The notes under the pieces were generated by a model that worked only from the letters and a program-made list of their open reading frames with translations, did no database searches and was not told the origin of the DNA. DNA of 64,000 nt from Curtobacterium sp. 458. GTDB taxonomy: Bacteria > Actinomycetota > Actinomycetes > Actinomycetales > Microbacteriaceae. The DNA is taken from positions 2,274,026 through 2,338,025 of the forward strand of contig NZ_CP129104.1 of NCBI RefSeq assembly GCF_030406605.1, read 5' to 3'. This document shows, in pieces, positions 17,427 to 26,066 of this stretch (within the stretch, counting starts at the first letter, position 1; each line of letters opens with the position of its first letter). The translations under genes were made by a program, and so were the position numbers.

Positions 17427-18992
17427 TCACGCCGCGGTGGCCCTGCTGCCCGCACGAGCGGGGACGGGTGTCACCTGACGGACGCCAGCCCGCACGACGA
17501 GCACCACCGACCACACCATGCCGATCCCGGCGGCCACGACGAGCGCCACGAGCACCGCGACCGGCACCGGCCCGACCTCGGTCCACCGCAGGAGTCCCCG
17601 GCCGGTGACCGGGAACACCGCCGCGTTCCAGAACCACGCCGCCGCCACCGCGAACCCGTAGACGCCGAGCCCGGGCAGCAGGACCGCGAGGGCCGTCGCC
17701 ACGACGGCGCGCGGGCGCCCAGCGGGCACGAGCCGACGCCACGCGACCGCGCTCAGCACGATGAGGCAGACGATCGCGGGGAAGTAGTAGCGCCCCTGCG
17801 TCGCCGCGACCTCGGTGGTCGTCAGGTAGGAGTGCGCGCTCGTGCGGTTCTGGATGCCGATGAGCAGCGCCGGGAACACCGCCAGGCAGAGCACGGCGCG
17901 GAGCTCGGGACCCCGGCGGAAGGCCCAGCCGACGAGCACCACGAGGACGATGATCGTGACGACGGCGGTCAACAGGTCGCCGATGCTCACCTGTGCCCGC
18001 GCGCCGAAGCTGCCCCAGAAGGTCCGGGTGAGGGTGCCCCAGCTGACGTCGAGGAAGTGTCCGAGCGTGGGGTGCTCGCCCGGGGGGAAGTCCTTCGGCG
18101 GCCGCATCGCCGTGTAGCCGTTCGGTTGGACCCTGCCGTACGCGACGACGTTGTGCACCCACCACCACGCCCCGATCGCCCCGGTCACGCCGAGCACCAC
18201 GACCGTGCGGAGGACGCGGGCGCCCCAGCCGAGCACCCCCGCGCCGGCGAACAGCACCACCACGCCCACGAACGGCACCGCGGGCAGACCCGTCCCCTTC
18301 ACCCACACGAGCACCCCCGTCGCCACGGCGAGCCCCACGGCGGTCCGCCAACGGAGGTCACCCGTGAGCAGGCGCGTCGCGAGCAGCACGGTGACGCCCG
18401 CGAGCAGCAGCACCGGCGCGTCGTTCGACACCGAGGACCCGATCGAGGCGAGCTCGGGGGAAGCGAACACGGCGAGCCCGCCGACGAGGGCGGCGCGCGG
18501 TGACCGGGTGACGCGACGCACGGCCGCCCACGCGAGCAACGGCAGCGCGGTGACCATCGCCACATCGACGAACCGCAGGGCGAGGAAGGCGTGGTCCCAC
18601 CGCAGGTCGCCGTAGTGGACCGCCCGCAGGACGGCCGCGCCGACCAGGTACGCGGTCGGCGGGTGCTGGGACATCTGGTCGACGGTCGTCGAGGGCCCGG
18701 GGAACGTCCGGAGCAGCTCGCTGACCGTCGCCCACTCGTCGGCTGGCTGGGTCGCCTGCTGCTGCTTCGCGACGAGGACCGCCTGCGCGACCATGAGGTC
18801 GCCGGGGGCGGCCCACGCGTCGCCGAGCGCGAGGTGCACGGTGGCGTCGATGTGCGCCGTCTCGTCCGGCGCCTGGAACACCGGGACGAGCAGCGCCCAG
18901 GCGGCGAGCCACAGCCCGAAGGTGGCCGTCACGACCGCGATCGCGATCCGCTCCCAGCGCGCGACGGCGGGTGGACGGGCGTCGAGGGTCAC
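17427..18992 (-). CDS. DUF2142-type membrane protein (GT-C-like)
   Basis: A 521-residue membrane protein, second of four DUF2142 paralogues. Signature FQAPDETAHIDATVHLALGD after the first helix, then QHPPTAYLVGAAVL and GSSVSNDAPVLLLAGV. It resembles the proteins at 30824-32434 and 29271-30827 closely in order of motifs (WWWVHNVVAYGRVQPNGY near the middle, TQGRYYFPAIVCL later). The start GTG 18992 lies 10 nt after the gtrA-like stop, so the pair forms an operon. A TAACAT box that includes the upstream stop lies 7 nt before the start and could give an internal leaderless promoter. Confidence 0.82.
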   Translation of the reverse strand: MTLDARPPAVARWERIAIAVVTATFGLWLAAWALLVPVFQAPDETAHIDATVHLALGDAWAAPGDLMVAQAVLVAKQQQATQPADEWATVSELLRTFPGPSTTVDQMSQHPPTAYLVGAAVLRAVHYGDLRWDHAFLALRFVDVAMVTALPLLAWAAVRRVTRSPRAALVGGLAVFASPELASIGSSVSNDAPVLLLAGVTVLLATRLLTGDLRWRTAVGLAVATGVLVWVKGTGLPAVPFVGVVVLFAGAGVLGWGARVLRTVVVLGVTGAIGAWWWVHNVVAYGRVQPNGYTAMRPPKDFPPGEHPTLGHFLDVSWGTLTRTFWGSFGARAQVSIGDLLTAVVTIIVLVVLVGWAFRRGPELRAVLCLAVFPALLIGIQNRTSAHSYLTTTEVAATQGRYYFPAIVCLIVLSAVAWRRLVPAGRPRAVVATALAVLLPGLGVYGFAVAAAWFWNAAVFPVTGRGLLRWTEVGPVPVAVLVALVVAAGIGMVWSVVLVVRAGVRQVTPVPARAGSRATAA

Positions 18993-19002
18993 GTGGCCGA
19001 TG

Positions 19003-19470
19003 TTACGGGGCGACCTCGGTGCGGACGGGGTCCGCGACCGGTGCGGCGGTCCGCTCGGGGTGGTACACCCACACCTTGTAGAGCCAGAAGCGGAAGATCG
19101 TGCCGAGTCCGAGGCCGACGATGTTCGCCACGTTGTCCGCGAAGGCCGACGTGAACCCCATCGCGTAGTGCGAGACGCCGAGGGTCGCGAGCGCGATCAC
19201 CATGCCGCCGAGGGACACGACCACGAACTCGATGCCCTCGCGGGTCGCCACGGCACGCCGCTGGTCGCGGAAGGTCCAGTAGCGGTTGCCCATCCAGTTC
19301 ACGAAGATCGCGACGGTCGTCGAGATGACCTTCGCCCAGAACGGCCCCGAGTGCACGTCGGCCGGGTCGAGCACGGTGAACCGGAGGAGGTTGAACACGG
19401 CGGTGTCCACCACGAAGCCGACGGCGCCGACCACCCCGAAGCGGGCGAGCTGGGCGATGAGTCGGCGCAC
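19003..19470 (-). CDS. GtrA-family membrane protein
   Basis: A 155-residue protein with four transmembrane helices. FGVVGAVGFVVDTAVFNLL at the N-terminus, FVNWMGNRYWTF in the middle and FRFWLYKVWVYHP at the C-terminus are typical of GtrA, which is implicated in flipping or handling polyprenol-phosphate sugars. Start GTG 19470 is preceded by TGGAGACCCC. It heads a two-gene operon with a DUF2142 protein, which suggests that it supplies the lipid-linked sugar donor for that enzyme. Confidence 0.87.
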   Translation of the reverse strand: MRRLIAQLARFGVVGAVGFVVDTAVFNLLRFTVLDPADVHSGPFWAKVISTTVAIFVNWMGNRYWTFRDQRRAVATREGIEFVVVSLGGMVIALATLGVSHYAMGFTSAFADNVANIVGLGLGTIFRFWLYKVWVYHPERTAAPVADPVRTEVAP

Positions 19471-19583
19471 GGGGTCTCCAGGATCCGTAGAGTTGTCACG
19501 GGCCACCCAGCGGGTGACCCGAGAGTCGATTCTAGACAGGGCGCTCGGACCGTTCGGTGTGAGCGACGGAAGGAACACACAGC

Positions 19584-20720
19584 ATGGCGTTGCGCGTCGG
19601 GGTCGTCGGTGGGGGACAGCTGGCACGGATGATGGTGCCCGCAGCACTGGAACTGGGCATCGACATCCGGGTGCTCGCCGAGGGCCCTGGTATGTCGGCC
19701 GGCATCGCCGCGACGGCCGAGGGCGACTACCACGACGTCGACACCGTCCTCGCATTCGCCCGCGAGGTCGACGTCGTCACCTTCGACCACGAGCACGTCC
19801 CGCAAGACGTCCTCCGCGCGCTCGTCGACGCGGGTGCCGCGGTCCGACCCGGGCCGGAACCCCTCGCCGTCGCACAGGACAAGATCACGATGCGCAGCCG
19901 ACTGTCCGAGCTCGGGCTGCCGGTCCCCGACTGGGCAGCGGTGCACGACCCGGACGAGCTCCGCGCGTTCCTCGACGACCACGGTGGTCGCGCGGTCGTG
20001 AAGACCGCCCGCGGCGGCTACGACGGCAAGGGCGTCCGCGTCGTCGCGGACCCGGCCGACGTCGAGGACTGGTTCATCGCCGTCGCGGAGGCCGGTGACG
20101 GTCAGGCCCTCCTCGCGGAGGAGCTCGTGCCCTTCACCCGTGAACTCGCCCAGTCCGTGGCACGTCGTCCCTCCGGCGAGGTCGTCGCGTGGCCCCTCGT
20201 CGAGACCGTGCAGCAGGACGGTGTGTGCGCCGAGGTGTTCGCGCCGGCGTCGGACAGCGCCGGGCGCATCGCGGACCTGACCGAGGAGATCGCGGTGCGC
20301 ATCGCCGAGGAGCTCGGCGTGACGGGCGTCCTCGCGGTCGAGCTGTTCCAGACCTCCGACGAGCGGATCCTCATCAACGAGCTCGCGATGCGGCCGCACA
20401 ACACCGGGCACTGGACCATCGACGGTGCGACGACGAGCCAGTTCGAGCAGCACCTCCGTGCCGTGCTCGACCTGCCCCTCGGCGCCACGGGCATGCACGC
20501 GCCCGCCGCGGTCATGATCAACGTGCTCGGCGGTCCGGCGGACGGCGACCTCGCCGCCCGGTACCCGGGGGCGCTCGCTGCGTTCCCGGAGGCGAAGTAC
20601 CACTTCTACGGCAAGGCGCCGCGACCCGGGCGGAAGATCGGGCACGTCACCGTCGTCGGCGACGACGTCGACGACGTCGTGTACCGGGCGCGCGCCGCAG
20701 CGGCGCACTTCGACGACTGA
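19584..20720 (+). CDS. purK: 5-(carboxyamino)imidazole ribonucleotide synthase
   Basis: A 378-residue ATP-grasp enzyme of purine synthesis that carboxylates AIR with bicarbonate and ATP to N5-CAIR. N-terminal GVVGGGQLARMM, ATP-grasp loop KTARGGYDGKGVRVV and C-terminal NELAMRPHNTGHWTID are all present. A normal Shine-Dalgarno (GGAAGG) lies 10 nt before ATG 19584. Its partner purE lies 3 kb downstream, separated by a GH6 glucanase gene and a glycosyltransferase gene. A 38-bp perfect palindrome lies 28 nt behind the stop. Confidence 0.95.
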   Translation: MALRVGVVGGGQLARMMVPAALELGIDIRVLAEGPGMSAGIAATAEGDYHDVDTVLAFAREVDVVTFDHEHVPQDVLRALVDAGAAVRPGPEPLAVAQDKITMRSRLSELGLPVPDWAAVHDPDELRAFLDDHGGRAVVKTARGGYDGKGVRVVADPADVEDWFIAVAEAGDGQALLAEELVPFTRELAQSVARRPSGEVVAWPLVETVQQDGVCAEVFAPASDSAGRIADLTEEIAVRIAEELGVTGVLAVELFQTSDERILINELAMRPHNTGHWTIDGATTSQFEQHLRAVLDLPLGATGMHAPAAVMINVLGGPADGDLAARYPGALAAFPEAKYHFYGKAPRPGRKIGHVTVVGDDVDDVVYRARAAAAHFDD

Positions 20721-20748
20721 CGCACGTCCGGCGGGACCAGAGGGACGG

Positions 20749-20786
20749 CCGGGAGGCACGTGGCGGGCCCGCCACGTGCCTCCCGG
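20749..20786. terminator. 38-bp perfect palindrome of the repeat family
   Basis: Arms CCGGGAGGCACGTGGCGGG and exact complement meet without a loop. It belongs to the GGAGGC repeat family and follows purK, so it is probably its terminator. Confidence 0.65.
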
Positions 20787-20928
20787 TCCGCGTTGGGGAC
20801 GTCGGCAGAAGTGCGGACACCCGCTCGGGTGGCACCCGATCTGGCGTGTGTCGTGGAGTGCGCAGCACGTGTTGTCATGGACGCTCCGACCGGCCAGGGG
20901 GCCGGTCCGAGCAGTCCAGGGAGCCCGC

Positions 20929-22575
20929 ATGCGCAGCCTCGCCGTCCTCGGCGCCGTCGCAGTCCTCACCACCGTCGGAGTCGCCCCGACCGCCGAGGCG
21001 GCGACGCCCTCCGTGCGGACGGCGGCGGCGACGACCCTCTTCGCCGGTGGGCCCTACCGCTCGGCGACCAGCGAGGCCGCGAAGGCCGCCGACGCCCTCC
21101 GCACGACCGACCCGGACGGGGCCGCCGCGGCGAGCACCATCGCGCGGTACCCGGTCGCGATCTGGCTCGGCGACTGGACGCGCGGGACGACCCTGACGAC
21201 CACCATCGACCGCGCGGTCGCCGCGGCCGACCAGGCCGGCACGACCCCCGTCTTCGTGACCTACGCGATCCCGGACCGCGACTGCGGCGGGTACTCCGCC
21301 GGGGGACTCGACGAGGCCTCGTACGGCGACTGGATCGACCAGGTCGCCGGCCGACTGCGAGGACACCGTGCCGCGGTCGTGGTCGAACCGGACTCGTTGG
21401 CGATGCTCAGCAACGCGGCGTGCGACGCGTCCCTCGACGCCCAGCGCTACCGGATCCTCAAGCGCACCGTCGGGGTGTTCACGGCGGCCGGCGTGCCGTC
21501 CTACCTCGACGGCGGCAACTCGAACTGGGTGCCGGTCGCGACGATGGCCGACCGACTGCGGCAGGCCGGCGTGACCACCGCTCGCGGGTTCTCCACGAAC
21601 GTCGCGAACTACTACCCCACGGCGCAGGAGCAGGCGTACGCCGAGAAGCTCTCCGCGGCGACGGACGGCTCGCACTACGTCATCGACACCTCGCGCAACG
21701 GGCAGGGCTGGCGCGGCACGTGGTGCAACGGGCCCGGAGCCGGACTCGGCACCGCACCCCAGGTGGTCTCCGACGGCACCGCCCTCGACGCCCTGCTCTG
21801 GGTGAAGACCCCGGGGGCGAGCGACGGCACCTGCAACGGCGGCCCGGCGGCGGGGAAGTGGTACCCGTCCTTCGCGCGGACACTCGTGGCGAAGGCGCAG
21901 CTCGGGGCGCCCGCGGTCCAGCCTGCTCGGGCGTACCGGTCCGACCCGTACGTGGCGCTCGAGCGCGCCGTGCCGGCCGCCGGGGGCGTCGCCGTGACCG
22001 GCTGGGCGTTCGACGGTGACGCGCCCGACACCGCACTCGGCGTCGCCCTGACCCTCGACGGTCGCTCCGTGCGGACCGTCACGGCCGACGCCCGTCGTGC
22101 GGACGTCGCGGCGCAGTGGAGCGTCGGTGACGCGCACGGCTTCACCGGGGTGGTACCGACCACGCCCGGGAAGCACACCGTGTGCGCGGTCGCCCGCAAC
22201 ACCGGGAGCGGGAAGGACCAGCGATCGGACCCGTGCCGCACGGTCAGCGTCGCGGCGGTGGCGCCGACCGGCCGGGTCGACGCGCTCTCGTCGCCGAGCC
22301 ACCGCCGCGTGTCCGTGCGGGGCTGGGCGTTCGACCGGGACGACACGGGCCGCGCGGTCCGGGTCCGGGTCACCGCCGACGGCCGGCAGGTCGGGACGTT
22401 CACGGCGGAGGGCCGCCGAGCGGACGTCGACCGGGTGCACGGCGTCGGACCGTCGCACGGCGTGTCCGGCACGGCGGTCGTCGCGTCGGGCAAGCGGAAG
22501 GTCTGCGTCGTGGCGGTCGGCATCGGGTCCGGCGGGGACCGGTCGCTCGGCTGCCGGAACCTGACCGTGCGCTAG
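20929..22575 (+). CDS. Secreted GH6 glucanase with two C-terminal GWAxD repeats
   Basis: A 548-residue exported protein. Signal peptide 1-25 (cleavage after AEA) is followed by a GH6 endoglucanase/cellobiohydrolase domain (about 30-330) with both family signatures: YAIPDRDCGGYSAGG (about 112-126, catalytic acid Asp) and VVVEPDSLAML (about 150-160). Two tandem repeats of about 100 residues follow (about 340-440 and 447-548), each with a GWAFDxD core and a Cys pair; they match the four repeats in the secreted protein at 42954. Start ATG 20929 has AGGGAG upstream. It sits between purK and purE, an unusual place, and may act on plant cellulose or beta-glucan. Confidence 0.9.
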   Translation: MRSLAVLGAVAVLTTVGVAPTAEAATPSVRTAAATTLFAGGPYRSATSEAAKAADALRTTDPDGAAAASTIARYPVAIWLGDWTRGTTLTTTIDRAVAAADQAGTTPVFVTYAIPDRDCGGYSAGGLDEASYGDWIDQVAGRLRGHRAAVVVEPDSLAMLSNAACDASLDAQRYRILKRTVGVFTAAGVPSYLDGGNSNWVPVATMADRLRQAGVTTARGFSTNVANYYPTAQEQAYAEKLSAATDGSHYVIDTSRNGQGWRGTWCNGPGAGLGTAPQVVSDGTALDALLWVKTPGASDGTCNGGPAAGKWYPSFARTLVAKAQLGAPAVQPARAYRSDPYVALERAVPAAGGVAVTGWAFDGDAPDTALGVALTLDGRSVRTVTADARRADVAAQWSVGDAHGFTGVVPTTPGKHTVCAVARNTGSGKDQRSDPCRTVSVAAVAPTGRVDALSSPSHRRVSVRGWAFDRDDTGRAVRVRVTADGRQVGTFTAEGRRADVDRVHGVGPSHGVSGTAVVASGKRKVCVVAVGIGSGGDRSLGCRNLTVR

Positions 22576-22623
22576 CTGCCGCTGCCGCTGCCGCTGCCGC
22601 TGCCGCTGCCGCTGCCGCTGCCG
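22576..22623. repeat. Hexanucleotide microsatellite, ctgccg x 8
   Basis: Eight perfect copies start directly after the glucanase stop codon and end 51 nt before the next start codon. Length changes here would alter spacing upstream of the -10-like element at 22663, not a reading frame. Confidence 0.85.
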
Positions 22624-22662
22624 CTCGCCGCGTGCCCGCGCTCGGCGCCGGCCCGTTTCCGG

Positions 22663-22668
22663 GATCAT
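22663..22668 (+). promoter_or_regulatory. Possible -10 box of leaderless promoter for the glycosyltransferase
   Basis: GATCAT, 6 nt, then ATG 22675; the geometry fits but the first base departs from TANNNT. Confidence 0.35.
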
Positions 22669-22674
22669 GGACGC

Positions 22675-23778
22675 ATGCCGCGTGATCTCGTCCGTCGTGC
22701 CGCCCGCCGACTCCGCCGCGCACTGACCGCCGGTGGGACCACGCCGGCCGCCCCCACGCCGCTGCCCGTCGTCGGCTACGTCGTCGCGGGTGCGGACGGT
22801 GCGCACCCGGCCTCGGCGCACGTGCGCGTGGTCCGGCGTACCGAACACCTCGCGGCATCGGGCACGGCGACGGTCCGGCAGGTCGACGCCGGTGCGTTCG
22901 TGGACGGGGCGGCCGACACGGACGTGGACGTCGTGCTCGTCCAGCGCGACATCCTGCCGCGGGCCTCCGTCGCACCGTTCCTCGACGCCGCTCGCGGTCG
23001 GGGCGTCCGGGTCGTCGCCGAGGTGGACGACGACTTCTTCACCGACTCCGGGAGGCAGCGGCTCGCCCGCGCCGAGTACGACCCGGACCGGCTCGCGTCA
23101 ATCGACGCCCTCGTCCGGGGTGCCGACGTCGTCGTGGTCAGCACGGATGAACTCGCCGAGGTCGTCCGTCCCCTCGCCCGGGACACCGTGGTCGTCCGGA
23201 ACGCGCTCGACCCGTCGCTCTGGACGCCGGGGGAGCCGGCGGCGACCGACGACCTCCCCGCCGACGAGCACCGGGTGCTCTACATGGGCACGCTGACGCA
23301 CGCGGCCGACCTCGAGCTCCTGCGGGACGTGTTCACCGACCTCGTCGCTTCCGACGGCCTGCCGATCCGCCTCGAGGTCATCGGCGTCGCGGAGGGCGAC
23401 GCGGACTGGTACCGACGGGTCGAGGTGCCCGACGGCCACTACCCGGCGTTCGCCCGCTGGTTGGTGGACCACCGGCAGCGCTGGGACGCCGGCGTCGCAC
23501 CGCTCCGCGACGAGGTGTTCAACCGCGCGAAGAGCGACCTCAAGGCCATCGAGTACGTCGCGCTCGGGTTGCCCGCCGTCGTGTCCGACCGACCTTCGTA
23601 CGCCGAGGCCGCGGCCCACGGCGTGGTGGCCGTCCCCGACGACCCGGCCGCCTGGCGCGCGGCCGTGGTGGCCGCCGTCGACCGCGGTGCAGCCGACCCC
23701 GGGGCTGTCGCGTGGGTCGCGCGCGAGCGGATGATCGGCGCCGACGGCGACGCCTGGCGACGGGCCCTGCTCGGCTAG
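22675..23778 (+). CDS. GT4-like glycosyltransferase
   Basis: A 367-residue probable GT-B glycosyltransferase. The N-terminal half has VVAEVDDDFFTDSG and DVVVVSTDELAEVV; the C-terminal half has VLYMGTLTHAADLELL, RWDAGVAPLRDEVFN and the donor-site-like YVALGLPAVVSDRPSY. The order fits glycosyltransferases of the group often annotated as hypothetical proteins in polysaccharide loci. Its stop codon TAG forms part of the purE -10 box. Sugar specificity is not known. The first 30 residues are basic and amphipathic and could touch the membrane. Confidence 0.8.
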   Translation: MPRDLVRRAARRLRRALTAGGTTPAAPTPLPVVGYVVAGADGAHPASAHVRVVRRTEHLAASGTATVRQVDAGAFVDGAADTDVDVVLVQRDILPRASVAPFLDAARGRGVRVVAEVDDDFFTDSGRQRLARAEYDPDRLASIDALVRGADVVVVSTDELAEVVRPLARDTVVVRNALDPSLWTPGEPAATDDLPADEHRVLYMGTLTHAADLELLRDVFTDLVASDGLPIRLEVIGVAEGDADWYRRVEVPDGHYPAFARWLVDHRQRWDAGVAPLRDEVFNRAKSDLKAIEYVALGLPAVVSDRPSYAEAAAHGVVAVPDDPAAWRAAVVAAVDRGAADPGAVAWVARERMIGADGDAWRRALLG

Positions 23779-23781
23779 GCT
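23776..23781 (+). promoter_or_regulatory. -10 box of leaderless promoter for purE
   Basis: TAGGCT, 6 nt, then GTG 23788. The first three bases are also the stop codon of the upstream gene. Confidence 0.6.
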
Positions 23782-23787
23782 CGACCC

Positions 23788-24300
23788 GTGACCGACACCG
23801 CAGCCACCGCCCAGCCGCTCGTCTCGATCATCATGGGGTCGGACTCCGACTGGCCGACCATGCGGGCCGCCGCCGACATGCTCACCGAGCTCGGCATCGC
23901 GTTCGAGGCCGACGTCGTCTCGGCCCACCGCACCCCGGACAAGATGACCCGGTTCGCCCGGGGTGCCGCCGCACGGGGCATCCGCGTGGTGATCGCGGGT
24001 GCCGGTGGCGCTGCGCACCTCCCCGGCATGGTGGCGTCGATGACGACGCTCCCCGTGATCGGTGTCCCGGTGCAGCTCGCGCGCCTCGACGGGCTCGACT
24101 CGCTGCTGTCGATCGTGCAGATGCCGGCGGGCATCCCGGTCGCGACGATGGCGATCAACGGGGCGGCGAACGCCGGACTCCTCGCGGCACGCATCATCGG
24201 CAGCGCCGACCCGGCGGTCGCCACGCGGCTCGCCGAGTACGCGGACGGGCTGGAGCAGCTCGTCGAGGAGAAGGCCGCGCGGCTCCGCGAATCCCTCTGA
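23788..24300 (+). CDS. purE: 5-(carboxyamino)imidazole ribonucleotide mutase
   Basis: A 170-residue class I PurE that converts N5-CAIR into CAIR. Motifs: [13 protein letters not shown], the SAHRTPDKM loop with the catalytic His, and [16 protein letters not shown]. It starts at GTG 23788, 6 nt after TAGGCT, so it has its own promoter although it lies only 9 nt after the upstream glycosyltransferase. It completes the reaction begun by PurK, encoded 3 kb upstream. Three 20-bp tandem repeats follow the gene. Confidence 0.96.
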   Translation: MTDTAATAQPLVSIIMGSDSDWPTMRAAADMLTELGIAFEADVVSAHRTPDKMTRFARGAAARGIRVVIAGAGGAAHLPGMVASMTTLPVIGVPVQLARLDGLDSLLSIVQMPAGIPVATMAINGAANAGLLAARIIGSADPAVATRLAEYADGLEQLVEEKAARLRESL

Positions 24301-24330
24301 GCGGACCCGCAGCGCCTCCGTCGCACGGTG

Positions 24331-24390
24331 CGCGACGCGCGCCCGGGGCACGCGACGCGCGCCCGGGGCACGCGACGCGCGCCCGGGCCA
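24331..24390. repeat. Tandem repeat, 20 bp x 3
   Basis: CGCGACGCGCGCCCGGGGCA occurs three times (last copy with one change), between the convergent ends of purE and the GT39-like gene. It may act as a terminator region. Confidence 0.8.
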
Positions 24391-24400
24391 CGCGATTGGG

Positions 24401-25987
24401 TCAGTCCCGCTCGTAGACCTTGATCACGAACGCGCCGTCCTTCCACTCGTCCGCCGTGTGCCACGTCGAGCCGATCTGGTCCTGGAGCACACGCGGCTGG
24501 TCGGCCGTCGGCTCACCGACGAACCAGATCCGGTCGACGTCGGACAGGTCGGGCAGCGGGGCGGTGACCGGACGACGCTGCGCCCAGAGCTCGCCGATCG
24601 ACACCGCACTACGCTCGACGGTCAGGTCGCGCATCCCCGCGAACGCCTGCGGGTAGGACGCCTCGACGAACTCGGTCGTCCGGTTCACGTGCGATGGCAA
24701 CGGACCGTAGTAGATCGCGTCCCGCGTACCGGCGGGCTCGGCCGCGCGCTCGCGCTGGATGAGCGCGGTCGCGGTGTCCCAGGTCGATCCGTCCTTCGCC
24801 ATCGGCTGCCGCTGCGACGACCACTGCGGCGCCGAGAGCACCGCGAGGAGCGCCAGCCACAGGACCGCCGTCCGGCGCCACGGCAGGAACGTGAGGCCCA
24901 GGGTGATCGCGATCGCGACGAGCGGCGTCTCGAAGGTGAAGTAGCGGGCGTTGTAGAGCGGCCGGACGAGCACCGACGCGACGTAGATCGCGGCCGGGGG
25001 CAGCAGGATGATCGGCAGCGTGAGCTCGACCGCGGGCACCCGGTGTCGGAGTCGGGGGAGCGCCACCGCCGTGACCGCCCCGACGGCGATCGCGAGCCAG
25101 CCGACGAACGCCATCGACTTCGACCCCATGAAGAACTGCAGGACGAAGACCGGCTTGAGGATGCCGGTGCCCCAGCCCATCTTGCCCATGAAGTACAGCT
25201 GCTTGGCGGCCTCGCCCGACGTCAGGTGCACGAACGGCAGCAGCAGGACGCCGACGAGCGCGGTCGGGACGAGCCACCACAGCGCTGCTCGCAGGTGCGG
25301 ACGCCGACCCCCGGGGCCACCCCGCCGGACCACCCAGACCAGCAGCGTGAGTGCGTGCGCGGCGAGGATGAGCACCTCGTAGATGAACAGCAGGCCGCAG
25401 AGCAGCGCCACCGCGCCGTAGAGGACCCACCAGGCCCAGGCCCGGGGCCGTCGCTCGACGGTCCGCTGCACCGCGATGACGAAGACCAGGGTGAGGGTGA
25501 CCGCGACGACCGCCGTGAAGGCGTACGACCGGCCCTCGATCCCCGCGGAGGTCACCCGCGGCAGGAGCAGGAAGACGATCCCGGCCACGATGCCGGCCCA
25601 CCGGCCGGCGAGACGCGCGCCGAGCACGACGGTCAGGGCGGCGGCGACGCCGGTCGCGACCGCGCTCGGCAGGCGGAGCGAGAAGACCGAGTACGGGACG
25701 ACCTCGAACCAGACGTGGAGCGCGGCGTAGTACAGCCCGTGCACGGCGTCCACGTTGTGGACCATGTGCCACAGCTCGGGGAGCGACCGACGCGCGGCGC
25801 TCATGGTGGCGGCCTCGTCCGCCCACGCCGCCGGGATCCAGGACCCGATGACGGCGACCACGAAGGCCGCGAAGCCGACCAGGACCGCCGCGGGCCAGAC
25901 GCGGGGAGGCCGGGCGTCGAGCTCGGACCCGCGGCCGCGTGGTCGTTCCGCTGCCGCGTCGACGACGGTCGGCGCAGGTGAAGGCAT
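24401..25987 (-). CDS. GT39-like membrane mannosyltransferase-type protein
   Basis: A 528-residue membrane protein with about eleven helices and a C-terminal soluble domain (about 400-528). WADEAATMSAARRSLPELW followed by AVHGLYYAALHVW is the acidic-loop region of PMT-like GT-C enzymes, which use polyprenol-phosphate mannose or similar donors. PRVTSAGIEGRSYAF gives the second conserved loop. A dolichol-phosphate-mannose-synthase-like gene at 49134 could supply its donor. A TACCGT box about 38 nt before ATG 25987 on the minus strand suggests a short leader. Confidence 0.82.
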   Translation of the reverse strand: MPSPAPTVVDAAAERPRGRGSELDARPPRVWPAAVLVGFAAFVVAVIGSWIPAAWADEAATMSAARRSLPELWHMVHNVDAVHGLYYAALHVWFEVVPYSVFSLRLPSAVATGVAAALTVVLGARLAGRWAGIVAGIVFLLLPRVTSAGIEGRSYAFTAVVAVTLTLVFVIAVQRTVERRPRAWAWWVLYGAVALLCGLLFIYEVLILAAHALTLLVWVVRRGGPGGRRPHLRAALWWLVPTALVGVLLLPFVHLTSGEAAKQLYFMGKMGWGTGILKPVFVLQFFMGSKSMAFVGWLAIAVGAVTAVALPRLRHRVPAVELTLPIILLPPAAIYVASVLVRPLYNARYFTFETPLVAIAITLGLTFLPWRRTAVLWLALLAVLSAPQWSSQRQPMAKDGSTWDTATALIQRERAAEPAGTRDAIYYGPLPSHVNRTTEFVEASYPQAFAGMRDLTVERSAVSIGELWAQRRPVTAPLPDLSDVDRIWFVGEPTADQPRVLQDQIGSTWHTADEWKDGAFVIKVYERD

Positions 25988-26066
25988 GGCGGTCCCGTTC
26001 AGTTCGGTGCAGGGTGACCGGACAACGGTAGCAGTGGCACCGGTCCGGTCGGCCGTGACGCGGTGG

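Noticed and set aside
18993..19005. Independent promoter TAACAT for the second gene of the gtrA operon
   Set aside because: It overlaps the gtrA stop codon within a 10-nt gap; chance is likely because the stop is TAA. Mentioned only as a possibility.
17427..19470. Mobile element bringing the gtrA/DUF2142 pair
   Set aside because: No terminal inverted repeats, target duplications or transposase genes are seen around it or anywhere in the window.
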